Assembly: GCA_963663145.1 (NCBI GenBank)
Contig: OY760134.1
Coordinates: forward strand, 2,418,001-2,482,000
Length of the DNA stretch: 64,000 nucleotides
Origin: Azotimanducus sp963663145
GTDB lineage: Bacteria; Pseudomonadota; Gammaproteobacteria; Pseudomonadales; Azotimanducaceae
Reading direction: 5' to 3'
Shown in pieces: positions 9,862-17,802 of this stretch. The notes beneath the pieces were generated by a model. That model saw nothing but the letters and a program-made list of their open reading frames with translations. It had not been told where the DNA came from and searched no databases. Position 1 is the first letter of the stretch. Every line of letters starts with the position of its first letter. The translations under genes were made by a program, and so were the position numbers.

Positions 9862-10209
9862 CTACGGACGTCGGTCCGCGTCTGCGAGCAAGGCCCACGT
9901 GCCGTCATTCAACTGGATCATGACCCACTGCCCGGGACTTACTCCGATCCTCTGATTACCAGTCGCCTTGTAGCAGCTATGGGTTACGTTTGGTGCCCAC
10001 TTTTCCGGGTCAGTGTGTACCCTAATCTTAGAAATACGAGCACAGTCTACGCTATGAATTTTCCATTGTTCATCATCCGATTTATCAACCTCATAGAACA
10101 CATCATCAGGGACATCTTCTTGAGCGTGACCGGTGGGAGCCGTGGCAGCAACCAGAACAAACACCAACATAACCAACAGCGTCTTGCTTTGGAGTCCACT
10201 TTCGCCCAT
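9862..10209 (-). CDS. Small secreted protein of unknown function
   Basis: The supported part starts at the ATG at 10209 (MGESGLQSKTLLVMLVFVLV). It gives 115 residues with a Sec-type signal peptide ending near GHAQ; the mature ~85 residues contain two Cys and read as a small acidic-to-neutral beta-type domain (VDCARISKIRVHTDPEKW, then SPGQWVMIQLNDGTW). The frame stays open for 80 codons upstream, but that part is low-complexity and unlikely to be coding. I recognise no family. The protein would act in the periplasm or outside the cell. It stands alone, with no partner gene. Confidence 0.5.
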   Translation of the reverse strand: MGESGLQSKTLLVMLVFVLVAATAPTGHAQEDVPDDVFYEVDKSDDEQWKIHSVDCARISKIRVHTDPEKWAPNVTHSCYKATGNQRIGVSPGQWVMIQLNDGTWALLADADRRP

Positions 10210-10633
10210 CACGCAAAGTAGATGGCGAGGTCGCAGCAACTTTGCAATACGTCTACTCCACCGGACGAATATTGAGACTAAAGCCGACAACAGTGCTCTG
10301 CTGATTTCCTCTCTGCCGTGTCTCCAACTTAAAGGCTCCAGAAGCCAGGAAAGTACAACGATTGGACATGCGGATCTGCTCGGTACTATTTTGAGGAACA
10401 ACCTATGAATAGCGATCTGTTGTGCCATAGCAACTTCTCTGCATCGCAATTTTGGCGATGGCTAACTTATGAGTATCCGTGGTTAGTATAATTCACAATA
10501 AGGTTCCCGCTTTATTTCAACCCCGCAACATTCTTGTCGGAACTGCGTTTTAGCCTAGTTCCTTATAGTTCCCGATCCATGTTTTTCCGATCAAAGTAGA
10601 TCGGGTTACTGCCAGGGACTTCTCCACCGCCTA

Positions 10634-12034
10634 CTATGCCGCCATGCGTTCTCCAGCATCAATGATCTTGCCCGGATTGAGTATGCCCTTGGGGTCGAGT
10701 GCTTGCTTGAGCCTCTGCATCACGCTGATTTCGTCTTCTGAGCGACAGATGCCGAGCCAATGCTTCTTCTCCAGACCAATGCCATGTTCCGCGGACACCG
10801 ATCCGCCTATGGCGGCCAAGGGTTCGTAGACCGCAGCTTCGATCTGCCGGCGAATTTCTGGACTATAGGTGCCGACGGCGGCATAGAAGTGCAGATTGCC
10901 ATCGCCCATATGCCCAAAGGTGATGAGGTGGTAGTCGCCGAAGGCTTCCTTCATACGTCGATTGACTTCGGCCACATAGGCCTCCATGTGCGAGACGCGC
11001 ATGCTGACATCAAAGGTGCAACCGAAGCCAAGGCGCTGAACCTGCTCCACATCGTCCCTCATGGCCCAGAGTTCCTGTCGCTGCGCACCGGAGCTTGCCA
11101 GCACCGCATCCAAGAGAATCTCTGCCTCAAGACAGTCGGATAGCAGGGATTCCATGAGTTCCTGATCCCCCGCTTGGTTGCCTCCCAAGAGCTCAATGAG
11201 CACGTAGTAGGGGTAGTCGTGAGCAAGCGGCGGCTTCTGCTTCGCGGGCGGTGTGGTGACCATCTTGTAGAAGTTGTTCCACATCACCTCAAAGGCGCTC
11301 AATCTTCCCGACAATCCGGAATCCATGCGCTTCAAGAGTTGTTCGAGCTTGCCGAATTCATCGGTCGCCACGAAGGCCGTGACTTCGCTCTTGGGCTTTT
11401 CGCGCAAACGAAGCACAGCGCGCGTCACCACGCCGAGGCTCCCTTCGCTTCCAATGAACATGTGTTTGAGGTCATAGCCGGCATTGTTCTTGATCATTCC
11501 GGAAAGAGAGGAGAGTACCGTGCCGTCGGCCAGCACCACCTCAAGCCCAAGCACCATATCGCGCGCCATGCCGTAGCGCAGCACACGATTGCCGCCGGCA
11601 TTGGTGGCAATATTACCGCCAATGGTGCAGCTCCCGCGCCCGCCCAAGTCCAGAGGAAAGAGCAGGCCGGCATCATCGGCGGCTTCGTGAATGCGCTGCA
11701 ATATGACACCACTCTCGACGAGCATGGTACGGTCAACCTTGTTGATGTCCTCGATCTTGTTCATGGCTTCGAGCGAGAGGGCGATGTCGTTCTCACTGGT
11801 GATCGCACTCTCCACGAGCCCAGTCAAGCCGCCATGAGCGATGACGTTCTGTCCGCGGGCGTTGCAGATCTTAAGGGCCGTACTCACCTCTTGGGTTGAT
11901 CTCGGACGCACGATCGCCTTCGCCTGGATGGTGTCCATGCGCCAGATGCCGGCACTGCGGTTGTGCACATCTTCGCCGAGCAACACCTGTTTCTCGCCGA
12001 GTGCCTGAATCAACTCCGTCACTACCTCGTCCAT
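10634..12034 (-). CDS. FAD-linked oxidase / D-2-hydroxyacid dehydrogenase (GlcD/D-LDH type)
   Basis: A 466-residue flavoprotein of the FAD_binding_4 plus FAD-oxidase C-terminal family. The PP-loop-like segment HGGLTGL and the stretch SCTIGGNIATNAGGNRVLRYG are the FAD-binding signatures; the C-terminal part has HMGDGNLHFYA, EHGIG and the closing LDPKGILNPGK. Such enzymes oxidise D-lactate, glycolate or D-2-hydroxyglutarate and pass electrons to the respiratory chain; which substrate is used cannot be told here. The start at 12034 is chosen for a strong ribosome binding site (GGGAGACG just upstream) and because the 29 residues before it are not family sequence. It diverges from the selenoprotein gene with a 100-bp gap. 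Confidence 0.88.
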   Translation of the reverse strand: MDEVVTELIQALGEKQVLLGEDVHNRSAGIWRMDTIQAKAIVRPRSTQEVSTALKICNARGQNVIAHGGLTGLVESAITSENDIALSLEAMNKIEDINKVDRTMLVESGVILQRIHEAADDAGLLFPLDLGGRGSCTIGGNIATNAGGNRVLRYGMARDMVLGLEVVLADGTVLSSLSGMIKNNAGYDLKHMFIGSEGSLGVVTRAVLRLREKPKSEVTAFVATDEFGKLEQLLKRMDSGLSGRLSAFEVMWNNFYKMVTTPPAKQKPPLAHDYPYYVLIELLGGNQAGDQELMESLLSDCLEAEILLDAVLASSGAQRQELWAMRDDVEQVQRLGFGCTFDVSMRVSHMEAYVAEVNRRMKEAFGDYHLITFGHMGDGNLHFYAAVGTYSPEIRRQIEAAVYEPLAAIGGSVSAEHGIGLEKKHWLGICRSEDEISVMQRLKQALDPKGILNPGKIIDAGERMAA

Positions 12035-12134
12035 ATTCGTCTCCCGTCTCGCCAAGTCTTCATTTGTCCGCAGTTTCTCGTATACTTGCCGCCTCTCATC
12101 AGGTCGCTGATAACGCCTCAAACCGGTGCTAAGA

Positions 12135-12365
12135 ATGGAAATCTCGATTACCTACTGCGTACAGTGAAACTATAAACCTACGGCTGTCAGTTTGGCATCC
12201 AAGATCGATGATCGATTCGCGGTATCGACGCGGCTCATTGAAGGCGGCGGCGGCATATTCGACGTGCACGTCAATGGTGATCTGGTGTACTCAAAACATC
12301 AGACCGGAGCATTCCCGGACGAAGAAAAGCTGGTTGCGAAGATTGCCGCCGAGAATCGCTTTTAA
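12135..12365 (+). CDS. SelW-like (Rdx family) selenoprotein with in-frame UGA
   Basis: Reading TGA at 12165-12167 as selenocysteine gives a 76-residue protein: an N-terminal ITYCVQU redox motif (Cys8-x-x-Sec11), then AVSLASKI, LIEGGGGIFDVHVNGDLVYS and GAFPDEEKL. These are the SelW/Rdx hallmarks: CxxU/C on a first strand, a GGxFxVxVxGxLVYSK strand pair, and TGxFPDEE. The UGA lies exactly where family members carry Cys or Sec, and the rest of the frame is intact to TAA. Just after the UGA a small hairpin is possible: AAAC 12174-12177 with GUUU 12190-12193, inner AC 12080-like pair at 12180-12181 with GU 12186-12187, apical loop GGCU. Rdx proteins are thioredoxin-like redox proteins. The 3' end overlaps the convergent ClpP-like gene by four bases. 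Sec decoding machinery is not in the window. Confidence 0.8.
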
Positions 12366-13075
12366 TCCAGTTGATCGATCGTCTCGATGATCTTTCCGAC
12401 GATGCCGTACTGCAGGGATTCTTCGGCGCTCATCCAATAGTCTCGTTCGGTATCTTCGGCGATCTTCTTAAGTGATTGACCGGTGCGTTCGGCCAGCATC
12501 TTGTTGATCCGTTCGCGCGTCTTGAGGAGCTCGCGCGCATGGATTTCTATGTCTGAGGCATCGCCGCCGGCACCGCCCGCAGGTTGATGAATCAGAAACC
12601 TTGTATTGGGTAGGGCAAACCTGTCCTGCTTCTCGGCCGCAAGGTAGATGTGCGTGGCAATACTTCCAACCCATCCGGTGCCGAGCACTCGCACCTTCGG
12701 CTTGATGAAGCGGATCATATCGAAGATGGAATCTCCCGATTCCACATGACCGCCGGGCGAACTCAGATAGAGGGTGATGGGATCCTCACTGCTCAATGAC
12801 ATGGCGAGTAGTTGCTGACACGTCTCGCGCGCCACATCTTGGGTGATTTCGCCGAAAATCGTGAGTTGACGGTGCTTATAAAGGGTACGCGCAACGCCGG
12901 GAAACGACTGGTCTTTCTTCTCCTTTTGTTGCTTCTCTTTTTGTTGCTTCTTCTCCTGTTGCTTCTTCTCCTGTTGCTTCTTCTCTTGATACCTAGCTTC
13001 AGCCGGTGCCCGTCTATCTTCTCCGCTTGTATCCTTCATCAAAGTGTATGGCTTCATGTCGAACAATCGATTCAT
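12362..13075 (-). CDS. ClpP-like serine protease with Lys/Gln-rich N-terminal repeats
   Basis: A 237-residue S14 (ClpP) family protein with the full catalytic triad: Ser138 in GWVGSIATHIY, His163 in LIHQPAGG and Asp212 in TERDYWMS, plus the substrate-binding SSPGG loop. ClpP forms barrel-shaped proteolytic chambers fed by a Clp ATPase. Unlike canonical ClpP it has a ~55-residue N-terminal extension containing tandem EKKQQ units (residues 31-55), a highly charged segment that would sit at the chamber pores. The usual tig-clpP-clpX-lon neighbours are absent, so this is a paralog. Start at 13075, two bases after the dapB stop, indicates translational coupling in a DUF1244-dapB-clpP-like operon. 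Confidence 0.82.
   Translation of the reverse strand: MNRLFDMKPYTLMKDTSGEDRRAPAEARYQEKKQQEKKQQEKKQQKEKQQKEKKDQSFPGVARTLYKHRQLTIFGEITQDVARETCQQLLAMSLSSEDPITLYLSSPGGHVESGDSIFDMIRFIKPKVRVLGTGWVGSIATHIYLAAEKQDRFALPNTRFLIHQPAGGAGGDASDIEIHARELLKTRERINKMLAERTGQSLKKIAEDTERDYWMSAEESLQYGIVGKIIETIDQLD
12911..12990. repeat. Short tandem repeats encoding EKKQQ units
   Basis: Imperfect 15-bp units built from TTGCTTCTTCTCCTG recur about four times within the ClpP-like coding region. They encode the EKKQQ repeats on the minus strand. Such pure short repeats can change copy number by slippage. Confidence 0.7.
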
Positions 13076-13077
13076 TA

Positions 13078-13749
13078 TTATCTCACGCCCTGCGACAGCA
13101 CATCGCGCATGGAATAGACGCCGGGCGATGCGCCAAGCAGCCACTTGGCCGCATGCAGCGCGCCACGCGCGAAAATCAAGCGATTCAAGGCCAAGTGCCC
13201 GATCTCAACCTGCTCGCCCGCAAGCGAGAACTTGACTCGGTGCTCGCCTGGGATGTCACCGGCCCTGAGACTGTGGTACCTCACCTTCTCAGCCCCATCG
13301 ACACCCTCGGGAAGCGCGTTTGCGATGACCTCTCCCATGCGGAGCGCGGTACCGGAAGGCGCATCAACTTTGTGCACATGGTGCGTTTCGATAATGTCGA
13401 TATCAGCTTCGGCACCAATCGAAGCCGCGGCCGATTCCAAGAGGACATAGGCCAGATTGATGCCCAGGCTCATGTTCGGCGCCTCAAGAATCGGCAATTG
13501 ACTGGCAGCCGCATCGCGTGCCGTTCGCCAGTCTTCTCCGAGCCCGGTGGTGCCTGTGACCAACGGCACTCGATGGTTCACGCATTCTGCGAGGGCAGCG
13601 AGCGCGCCGTCCGGCCTGCTGAAATCAACCACCAGATCCGCTTGGCTCACCTCAGTGCCGAGAGAGAAGCGGTTGGATTCCTCGACCAGTGCCTGCACCG
13701 CCCGACCCATACGGCCCCTTATCCCTTGGATGAAAACCCTAGTGGTCAT
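13078..13749 (-). CDS. dapB: 4-hydroxy-tetrahydrodipicolinate reductase (short form)
   Basis: Catalyses the NAD(P)H-dependent reduction step of diaminopimelate and lysine biosynthesis. Visible features are the dinucleotide-binding GIRGRMG (residues 9-15), the VTGTTGL segment (64-70), and the signature ETHHVHKVDAPSGTA with catalytic His123/His124 and Lys127. At 223 residues it is about 50 shorter than typical DapB: the stretch between the first helix and the VVDFSRPDG strand is missing. The start at 13749 overlaps the DUF1244 stop by 11 bases. Further upstream residues in frame are not family sequence. Confidence 0.9.
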   Translation of the reverse strand: MTTRVFIQGIRGRMGRAVQALVEESNRFSLGTEVSQADLVVDFSRPDGALAALAECVNHRVPLVTGTTGLGEDWRTARDAAASQLPILEAPNMSLGINLAYVLLESAAASIGAEADIDIIETHHVHKVDAPSGTALRMGEVIANALPEGVDGAEKVRYHSLRAGDIPGEHRVKFSLAGEQVEIGHLALNRLIFARGALHAAKWLLGASPGVYSMRDVLSQGVR

Positions 13750-14035
13750 GGGAATGCCGCTCAAAGGCCGCAAGCTGTTCGGGTGTGGCTTCGGTCTGGT
13801 ACTTGGCCTTCCATTCGGCGTAGGGCATGCCGTAGACAAGCTCGCGAGCCTGCTCGTAGTCCATATCTTCACCCAATTCTTCGCAGGCTGCCACGTACCA
13901 CTTGGACAGGCAGTTGCGACAGAATCCCGCCAAGCTCATGAGTTCGATGTTTTGCACATCCTTGCGCTCATCAAAATGCGCGAGCAGTTGATGAAAGACT
14001 TTGGCTTCAACCTGTGTCCGTGTTTGCTGGTTCAT
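13739..14035 (-). CDS. DUF1244 family protein
   Basis: A 98-residue protein with the strongly conserved DUF1244 pattern: VQNIELMSLAGFCRNCLSKW in the middle and YGMPYAEWKAKYQ near the end, with a CxxC-like FCRNC motif and a His-rich tail (HSHDH) that could bind metal. The family is widespread in proteobacteria without an assigned function. Start at 14035 is chosen because residues upstream are not conserved. It is the first gene of a tightly overlapping operon with dapB and the ClpP-like gene. Confidence 0.88.
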   Translation of the reverse strand: MNQQTRTQVEAKVFHQLLAHFDERKDVQNIELMSLAGFCRNCLSKWYVAACEELGEDMDYEQARELVYGMPYAEWKAKYQTEATPEQLAAFERHSHDH

Positions 14036-14108
14036 TTGATGTGTCCTTAACGTGCGACAATTTGCCCCTTTAGTGTACCGTCGCCCAGGGAGACAACGCA
14101 CTCACATC

Positions 14109-15494
14109 ATGACCGACCTGCTTCACAACATCGCACCGCCCGGGTCGCTTGCCGCCAGGGATCTTGAGCACCTGCTGCATCCCGTCACGCCCTTGCCGGC
14201 ACATCACGAAAAAGGCCCCAGCCTGCGCATGCGCGGCGAAGGCGTCTACGTCTACGATGAACACGGCAAGCAGTATCTTGAAGGCCTCGCCGGCCTCTGG
14301 TGTACGGCCTTGGGGTATGGAGAAGAGGAACTGGTGCGAGTCGCCAGCGAAACCATGCGCAGGCTTTCCTATGCGCAGTTGTTTAATAGCGTTTCTCACG
14401 AGCCGGCGATTGCCCTCGCCGAGAAACTCAAGTCGATGGTGCCCTTTCACGCCGGGCGCGTGTTCTTCGGGCTGTCCGGGTCAGATGCCAACGACACCCA
14501 AATCAAACTTATGTGGTACTACCACAACCTCATCGACAAACCCGAGAAGAAGAAGATCATCGCGCGCGAAGGCGGCTATCACGGCACAGGTATCGGCAGT
14601 GGCAGCCTCACGGGTTTGCCTCCCTTTCACACACATTTCGACCTGCCGCTGCCGCAAGTGCTTCGAACCGATCGCGCGCACTATTACCGCGACCACGAAG
14701 ACGGCGAGAGCGAGGAAGCCTACTGCGACCGCATTTTGGGCAATCTCAAGGCGCTGATCAAACGCGAGGGCGCGGAGCGTATCGCAGCCTTTATCGCCGA
14801 ACCGGTGACGGGTGCCGGTGGCGTGGTCGTTCCGCCCGTCGGCTATTTCGATAAGCTCAAACCCATATTGGACGAGAATGACATCTTCTTCATCGACGAT
14901 GAGGTGATCTGTGGGTTCGGACGCACCGGTACGGCGTTCGGCATTGAACACTTCCCGATTGAACCAACAAGCATGACGCTCGCCAAAGCGCTGTCTTCGG
15001 CCTACCTCCCGATCAGCGCCGTGATCATTCCGGAGTTCATGTATGACGCCTTCAGAGAGGTGAAGGACACGCCGACCTTTGGTCATGGCGTCACTTATTC
15101 GGGGCATCCGGTATGCAGCGCGGTCGCGCTTCGCACCCTCGAAATCTACCAAGAACGGGACCTCTTCGCCAAGGCCGCCAAGACGGGTGAAGTCATGCAG
15201 GCGCGCTTGGCGGGACTCGCGGATCATCCTTTGGTTGGCGAGGCTCGCGGCATGGGGCTCTTGGGCGGCGTGGAACTAATGGCCGATGGCGAAAAACGCA
15301 TTCCCTTCAATGCATCGCTCGGCGCGGGCGCGAAGGTCTGCGAACGCGCCTACCAACGCGGCCTCGCCGTGCGCCCACTTGGCGACATCATCGGCATCTG
15401 CCCGCCGCTCATCATCAGTGAATCCCAAGTGCACGAGCTGTTTGACAAGTTGACGGCGGCGTTGGACGACTGTTTGCACCTCGTGAGAAGTTAA
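14109..15494 (+). CDS. Class III PLP-dependent aminotransferase (omega-aminotransferase)
   Basis: A 461-residue fold-type I aminotransferase. Landmarks are the EHGKQYLEGLAGLWC opening, the GSDANDTQIK phosphate-binding segment, GYHG, the FIDDEVICGFGRTG motif whose Asp contacts the PLP nitrogen, the PLP lysine in TLAKALSS, and FGHGVTYSGHP. Enzymes of this subgroup move the amino group of beta-alanine, GABA, putrescine or similar omega-amines to pyruvate or 2-oxoglutarate. The exact donor is not clear. It diverges from the DUF1244 operon with a short shared promoter region. Confidence 0.88.
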   Translation: MTDLLHNIAPPGSLAARDLEHLLHPVTPLPAHHEKGPSLRMRGEGVYVYDEHGKQYLEGLAGLWCTALGYGEEELVRVASETMRRLSYAQLFNSVSHEPAIALAEKLKSMVPFHAGRVFFGLSGSDANDTQIKLMWYYHNLIDKPEKKKIIAREGGYHGTGIGSGSLTGLPPFHTHFDLPLPQVLRTDRAHYYRDHEDGESEEAYCDRILGNLKALIKREGAERIAAFIAEPVTGAGGVVVPPVGYFDKLKPILDENDIFFIDDEVICGFGRTGTAFGIEHFPIEPTSMTLAKALSSAYLPISAVIIPEFMYDAFREVKDTPTFGHGVTYSGHPVCSAVALRTLEIYQERDLFAKAAKTGEVMQARLAGLADHPLVGEARGMGLLGGVELMADGEKRIPFNASLGAGAKVCERAYQRGLAVRPLGDIIGICPPLIISESQVHELFDKLTAALDDCLHLVRS

Positions 15495-15502
15495 TCCCAA
15501 AT

Positions 15503-16567
15503 CTACTCTTCTAGCTCCTGCAAGACTTCACCGAAAGTTCTGCTCAGGCGGTCTTTGGCGTCTTGCTTGATGAGTTGCAGCGCGATTTCCGCGAGTGCTT
15601 GCTGGTCTAATCTACAGGGCAGGCGCTCATTGAATGAACCGCTGCATCGAATGGGCCAAGGGACGTCCGCCACGTACTTGCCCGTTCTGAATGTGCTCTG
15701 CTCCTGATTCGACAAGAACCGCAAAGCGAACTGATAGTCGATCTGTCGAGCAAAGATATCCATGCCGCCGGCACCTTCGAGGGACATATTCTCAAACGAA
15801 AGGCTGAAGCGCGTGTCGTCAAGCCCGTCGAGCACTTCAAACTTGGCTTCAAGCCGCTCGAAGTCCATGAGCTCCGGCCAGTCCACAAAGTGACCGGAAT
15901 CCCGAGCCCAACGAACCACACCGCGGTTGAGTGCGTCGATACCGTGCGCATCGAGCTGTCCGGGACCGCCGGAAAGACGCACTTCTCCCGACAGCGTGGT
16001 GTTCAATGAGTCGATTGCCGAACCACGCACGGTAAAGCTTCCAAGCACATCGACGCGCGTTCGCATCTGTAGGGCTGAACCAAAAAAATCCAAGATGGGT
16101 TGCGCCTGCATGTCTCGACCTTCAAGGTCAAGGCGCCAGACGGGTGGTTCAAGAGATTTGGAATTGAAGCGCAGTTCTCCCTGCAATCCTTGCGCACAAG
16201 CCTCTTCCCTTGCGCGAAGCCGGCTCGCTCGCCCCACGCGCAAATCATGAAATCTGACCTCATTCACTTCGATTTTTGGATCAAGGCTGCGTAACCCGGA
16301 AAGACGCAGATTGAACCACGAGGCACCCGCGTAGACGGCTCGCTGCGCATTGTCCTGCTCGATCAGCTCCGCGCCAATCAGCTTGACGTCGAAGGGAGAG
16401 AAGATCGACCAGTCGGCATCGCTGGCATTCAGGTGGAAGCGAGATTCTTGCTCTAGACGCTCGTTCAGGAACCGTATCCAGAAGCCAGGTGTTGTCAAGG
16501 GACGCAGCGTGACAAACAGCATGCAGGCCAAGACAATCGCGAAAATAAGCCAAACGCGTTTGTTCAT
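15503..16567 (-). CDS. AsmA-like envelope protein
   Basis: A 354-residue protein with one N-terminal transmembrane anchor (RVWLIFAIVLACMLFVTL) and a long beta-rich periplasmic part resembling AsmA-family proteins, including a C-terminal DYQFALRFL... VADVPWPIRCSGSF segment typical of the AsmA_2/C-terminal region. AsmA proteins are linked to outer-membrane biogenesis and lipid transport. It overlaps the msrQ stop by four bases (ATGA), so the two are co-translated. Subfamily assignment is moderate because family sequence conservation is low. Confidence 0.6.
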   Translation of the reverse strand: MNKRVWLIFAIVLACMLFVTLRPLTTPGFWIRFLNERLEQESRFHLNASDADWSIFSPFDVKLIGAELIEQDNAQRAVYAGASWFNLRLSGLRSLDPKIEVNEVRFHDLRVGRASRLRAREEACAQGLQGELRFNSKSLEPPVWRLDLEGRDMQAQPILDFFGSALQMRTRVDVLGSFTVRGSAIDSLNTTLSGEVRLSGGPGQLDAHGIDALNRGVVRWARDSGHFVDWPELMDFERLEAKFEVLDGLDDTRFSLSFENMSLEGAGGMDIFARQIDYQFALRFLSNQEQSTFRTGKYVADVPWPIRCSGSFNERLPCRLDQQALAEIALQLIKQDAKDRLSRTFGEVLQELEE

Positions 16568-17181
16568 GGGGAAGCGCTCCAAGACTTGCTTGAAGAGCGC
16601 CCATCAACAAGCTGCCTCACCAATCTGTAAGCCTCAAGGATCACGAGCAGTCCACCATGCAAATAGGCCTCAAAGGGGTCGAAGGCTTCAAGAATCCAGT
16701 GCAGGATCGACACTAGCGCGCCAAGGTAGATCAGTCGATGCAGGCGCTTCCATTGACGGCCAAGCCTCGCAACCGACAAATCATTGCTGGTCAGTGCGAG
16801 CGGCAAAAACAAAATCAGCGCGACCCAGCCGGCGAGCATGCCCGGCTCAAGCGCTTCGCCGAGAATTCGTTCGAAGTCCGCGAGCTTCACCAAGTAGGCG
16901 AGAAGATGCGCCGAGGCGTAACCAAAGACGGCCACGCCTATGTAGCGACGATGCCGAAGCAGCCAAGCGACCAACCCCAGCCTTGGGAACATGCGCCGCA
17001 ATGGGGTGAGCGCCATAGCCAGAATCAAGAGCTTGGTCGCCCAATCGCCTGTGGCGTGCAGGTACTCACCGTAAAACCATTGCCCGGTGAGATAGAGATA
17101 GGTGATGACCGCGAGTGGCATAGCGAGCATCAGCCACACAAACCGCGCGACAAGTTGGTCTTGCTCCGAACTATTGACCAT
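16564..17181 (-). CDS. msrQ: Heme-binding membrane subunit MsrQ
   Basis: A 205-residue protein with about six transmembrane segments of the ferric-reductase-like fold. Conserved features: TGDWATKLLILAMALTPLRR, RRYIGVAVFGYASAHLLAYL with the heme His, and WKRLHRLIYLG with another His. MsrQ passes electrons from the quinone pool to the periplasmic molybdoenzyme MsrP, which repairs oxidised methionine. No msrP gene is adjacent; instead an AsmA-like gene follows directly. The start at 17181 is chosen over an upstream Met because the earlier residues are not family-like. Confidence 0.85.
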   Translation of the reverse strand: MVNSSEQDQLVARFVWLMLAMPLAVITYLYLTGQWFYGEYLHATGDWATKLLILAMALTPLRRMFPRLGLVAWLLRHRRYIGVAVFGYASAHLLAYLVKLADFERILGEALEPGMLAGWVALILFLPLALTSNDLSVARLGRQWKRLHRLIYLGALVSILHWILEAFDPFEAYLHGGLLVILEAYRLVRQLVDGRSSSKSWSASP

Positions 17182-17299
17182 GAATCTACCGAAACACCAC
17201 AGAGAACAACCCAAGTCTCACTATGATAGCGGCCAAAACTCGACCCTCACTGACTGCGGGTATCATTCACCCTCTCAAACCACAGATCCTGCATAGAAA

Positions 17300-17746
17300 A
17301 TGCAAAAGTTCGCTTACATACTCCTTGCGCTCGCATTCTGGTCGCCATCGGCAGTGGCGCAAACCCAAGTCAATGACAGCGTCGTCAATCCGAACCTCGC
17401 GGATTCCAAGCAATTGAACGCCCTGTCGCACTTGGACGAAGCCCTCAGCCATGCCATCATCGCAGCCCGTCCACTCGCCAGTAGTCTGGAACTCGCGGCC
17501 ATCTTGGAGACAAGGCTTGGCGAAGATGAGGTCAAGGAGGTGCTCGTTCATCTTTTCGTCCCGATCAATCTCAACAGCGCGGGCCGGGATGAAATCATGC
17601 TGGTGCCGGGTATGAGTCGCCGCATGGCGCACGAATTCGAAGAATACCGCCCCTACCATTCAATCGAACAATTCCGGCGCGAGATGGGCAAGTACGTGGA
17701 TCGGGAGGAGGTGGCGCGTCTCGAACGCTACGTAAGATTAGACTAA
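17300..17746 (+). CDS. Secreted helix-hairpin-helix protein (ComEA-like)
   Basis: A 148-residue protein with a Sec signal peptide (MQKFAYILLALAFWSPSAVA, cut before QTQ). The C-terminal half, from INLNSAGRDEIMLVPGMSRR through YHSIEQFRREMGKYV, is a helix-hairpin-helix pair of the kind seen in ComEA-type DNA-binding proteins, with a partner, more degenerate HHH (NPNLADSKQL...) earlier. It is likely periplasmic. DNA binding is inferred; no competence genes are nearby. Confidence 0.65.
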   Translation: MQKFAYILLALAFWSPSAVAQTQVNDSVVNPNLADSKQLNALSHLDEALSHAIIAARPLASSLELAAILETRLGEDEVKEVLVHLFVPINLNSAGRDEIMLVPGMSRRMAHEFEEYRPYHSIEQFRREMGKYVDREEVARLERYVRLD

Positions 17747-17802
17747 CGAGACTTTGCACAAAGTGCAGTGCCACTTCTCAAGTCTAAAGTCGTATAAGAC
17801 AA

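Noticed and set aside
10560..10610. Possible terminator (CCGATC ... GATCGG) after the FAD oxidase gene
   Set aside because: The stem is only six pairs with no T-tract in the direction of transcription of either flanking gene.
12165..12167. TGA as a true stop producing a 10-residue peptide followed by a non-coding region
   Set aside because: The downstream frame is clear SelW/Rdx sequence up to its own TAA, so a true stop would require coincidental loss at exactly the Sec/Cys position.
13006..13941. 311-codon plus-strand frame across dapB
   Set aside because: It lies opposite dapB and the ClpP-like gene, both with catalytic signatures; the product is low-complexity and unlike any family.
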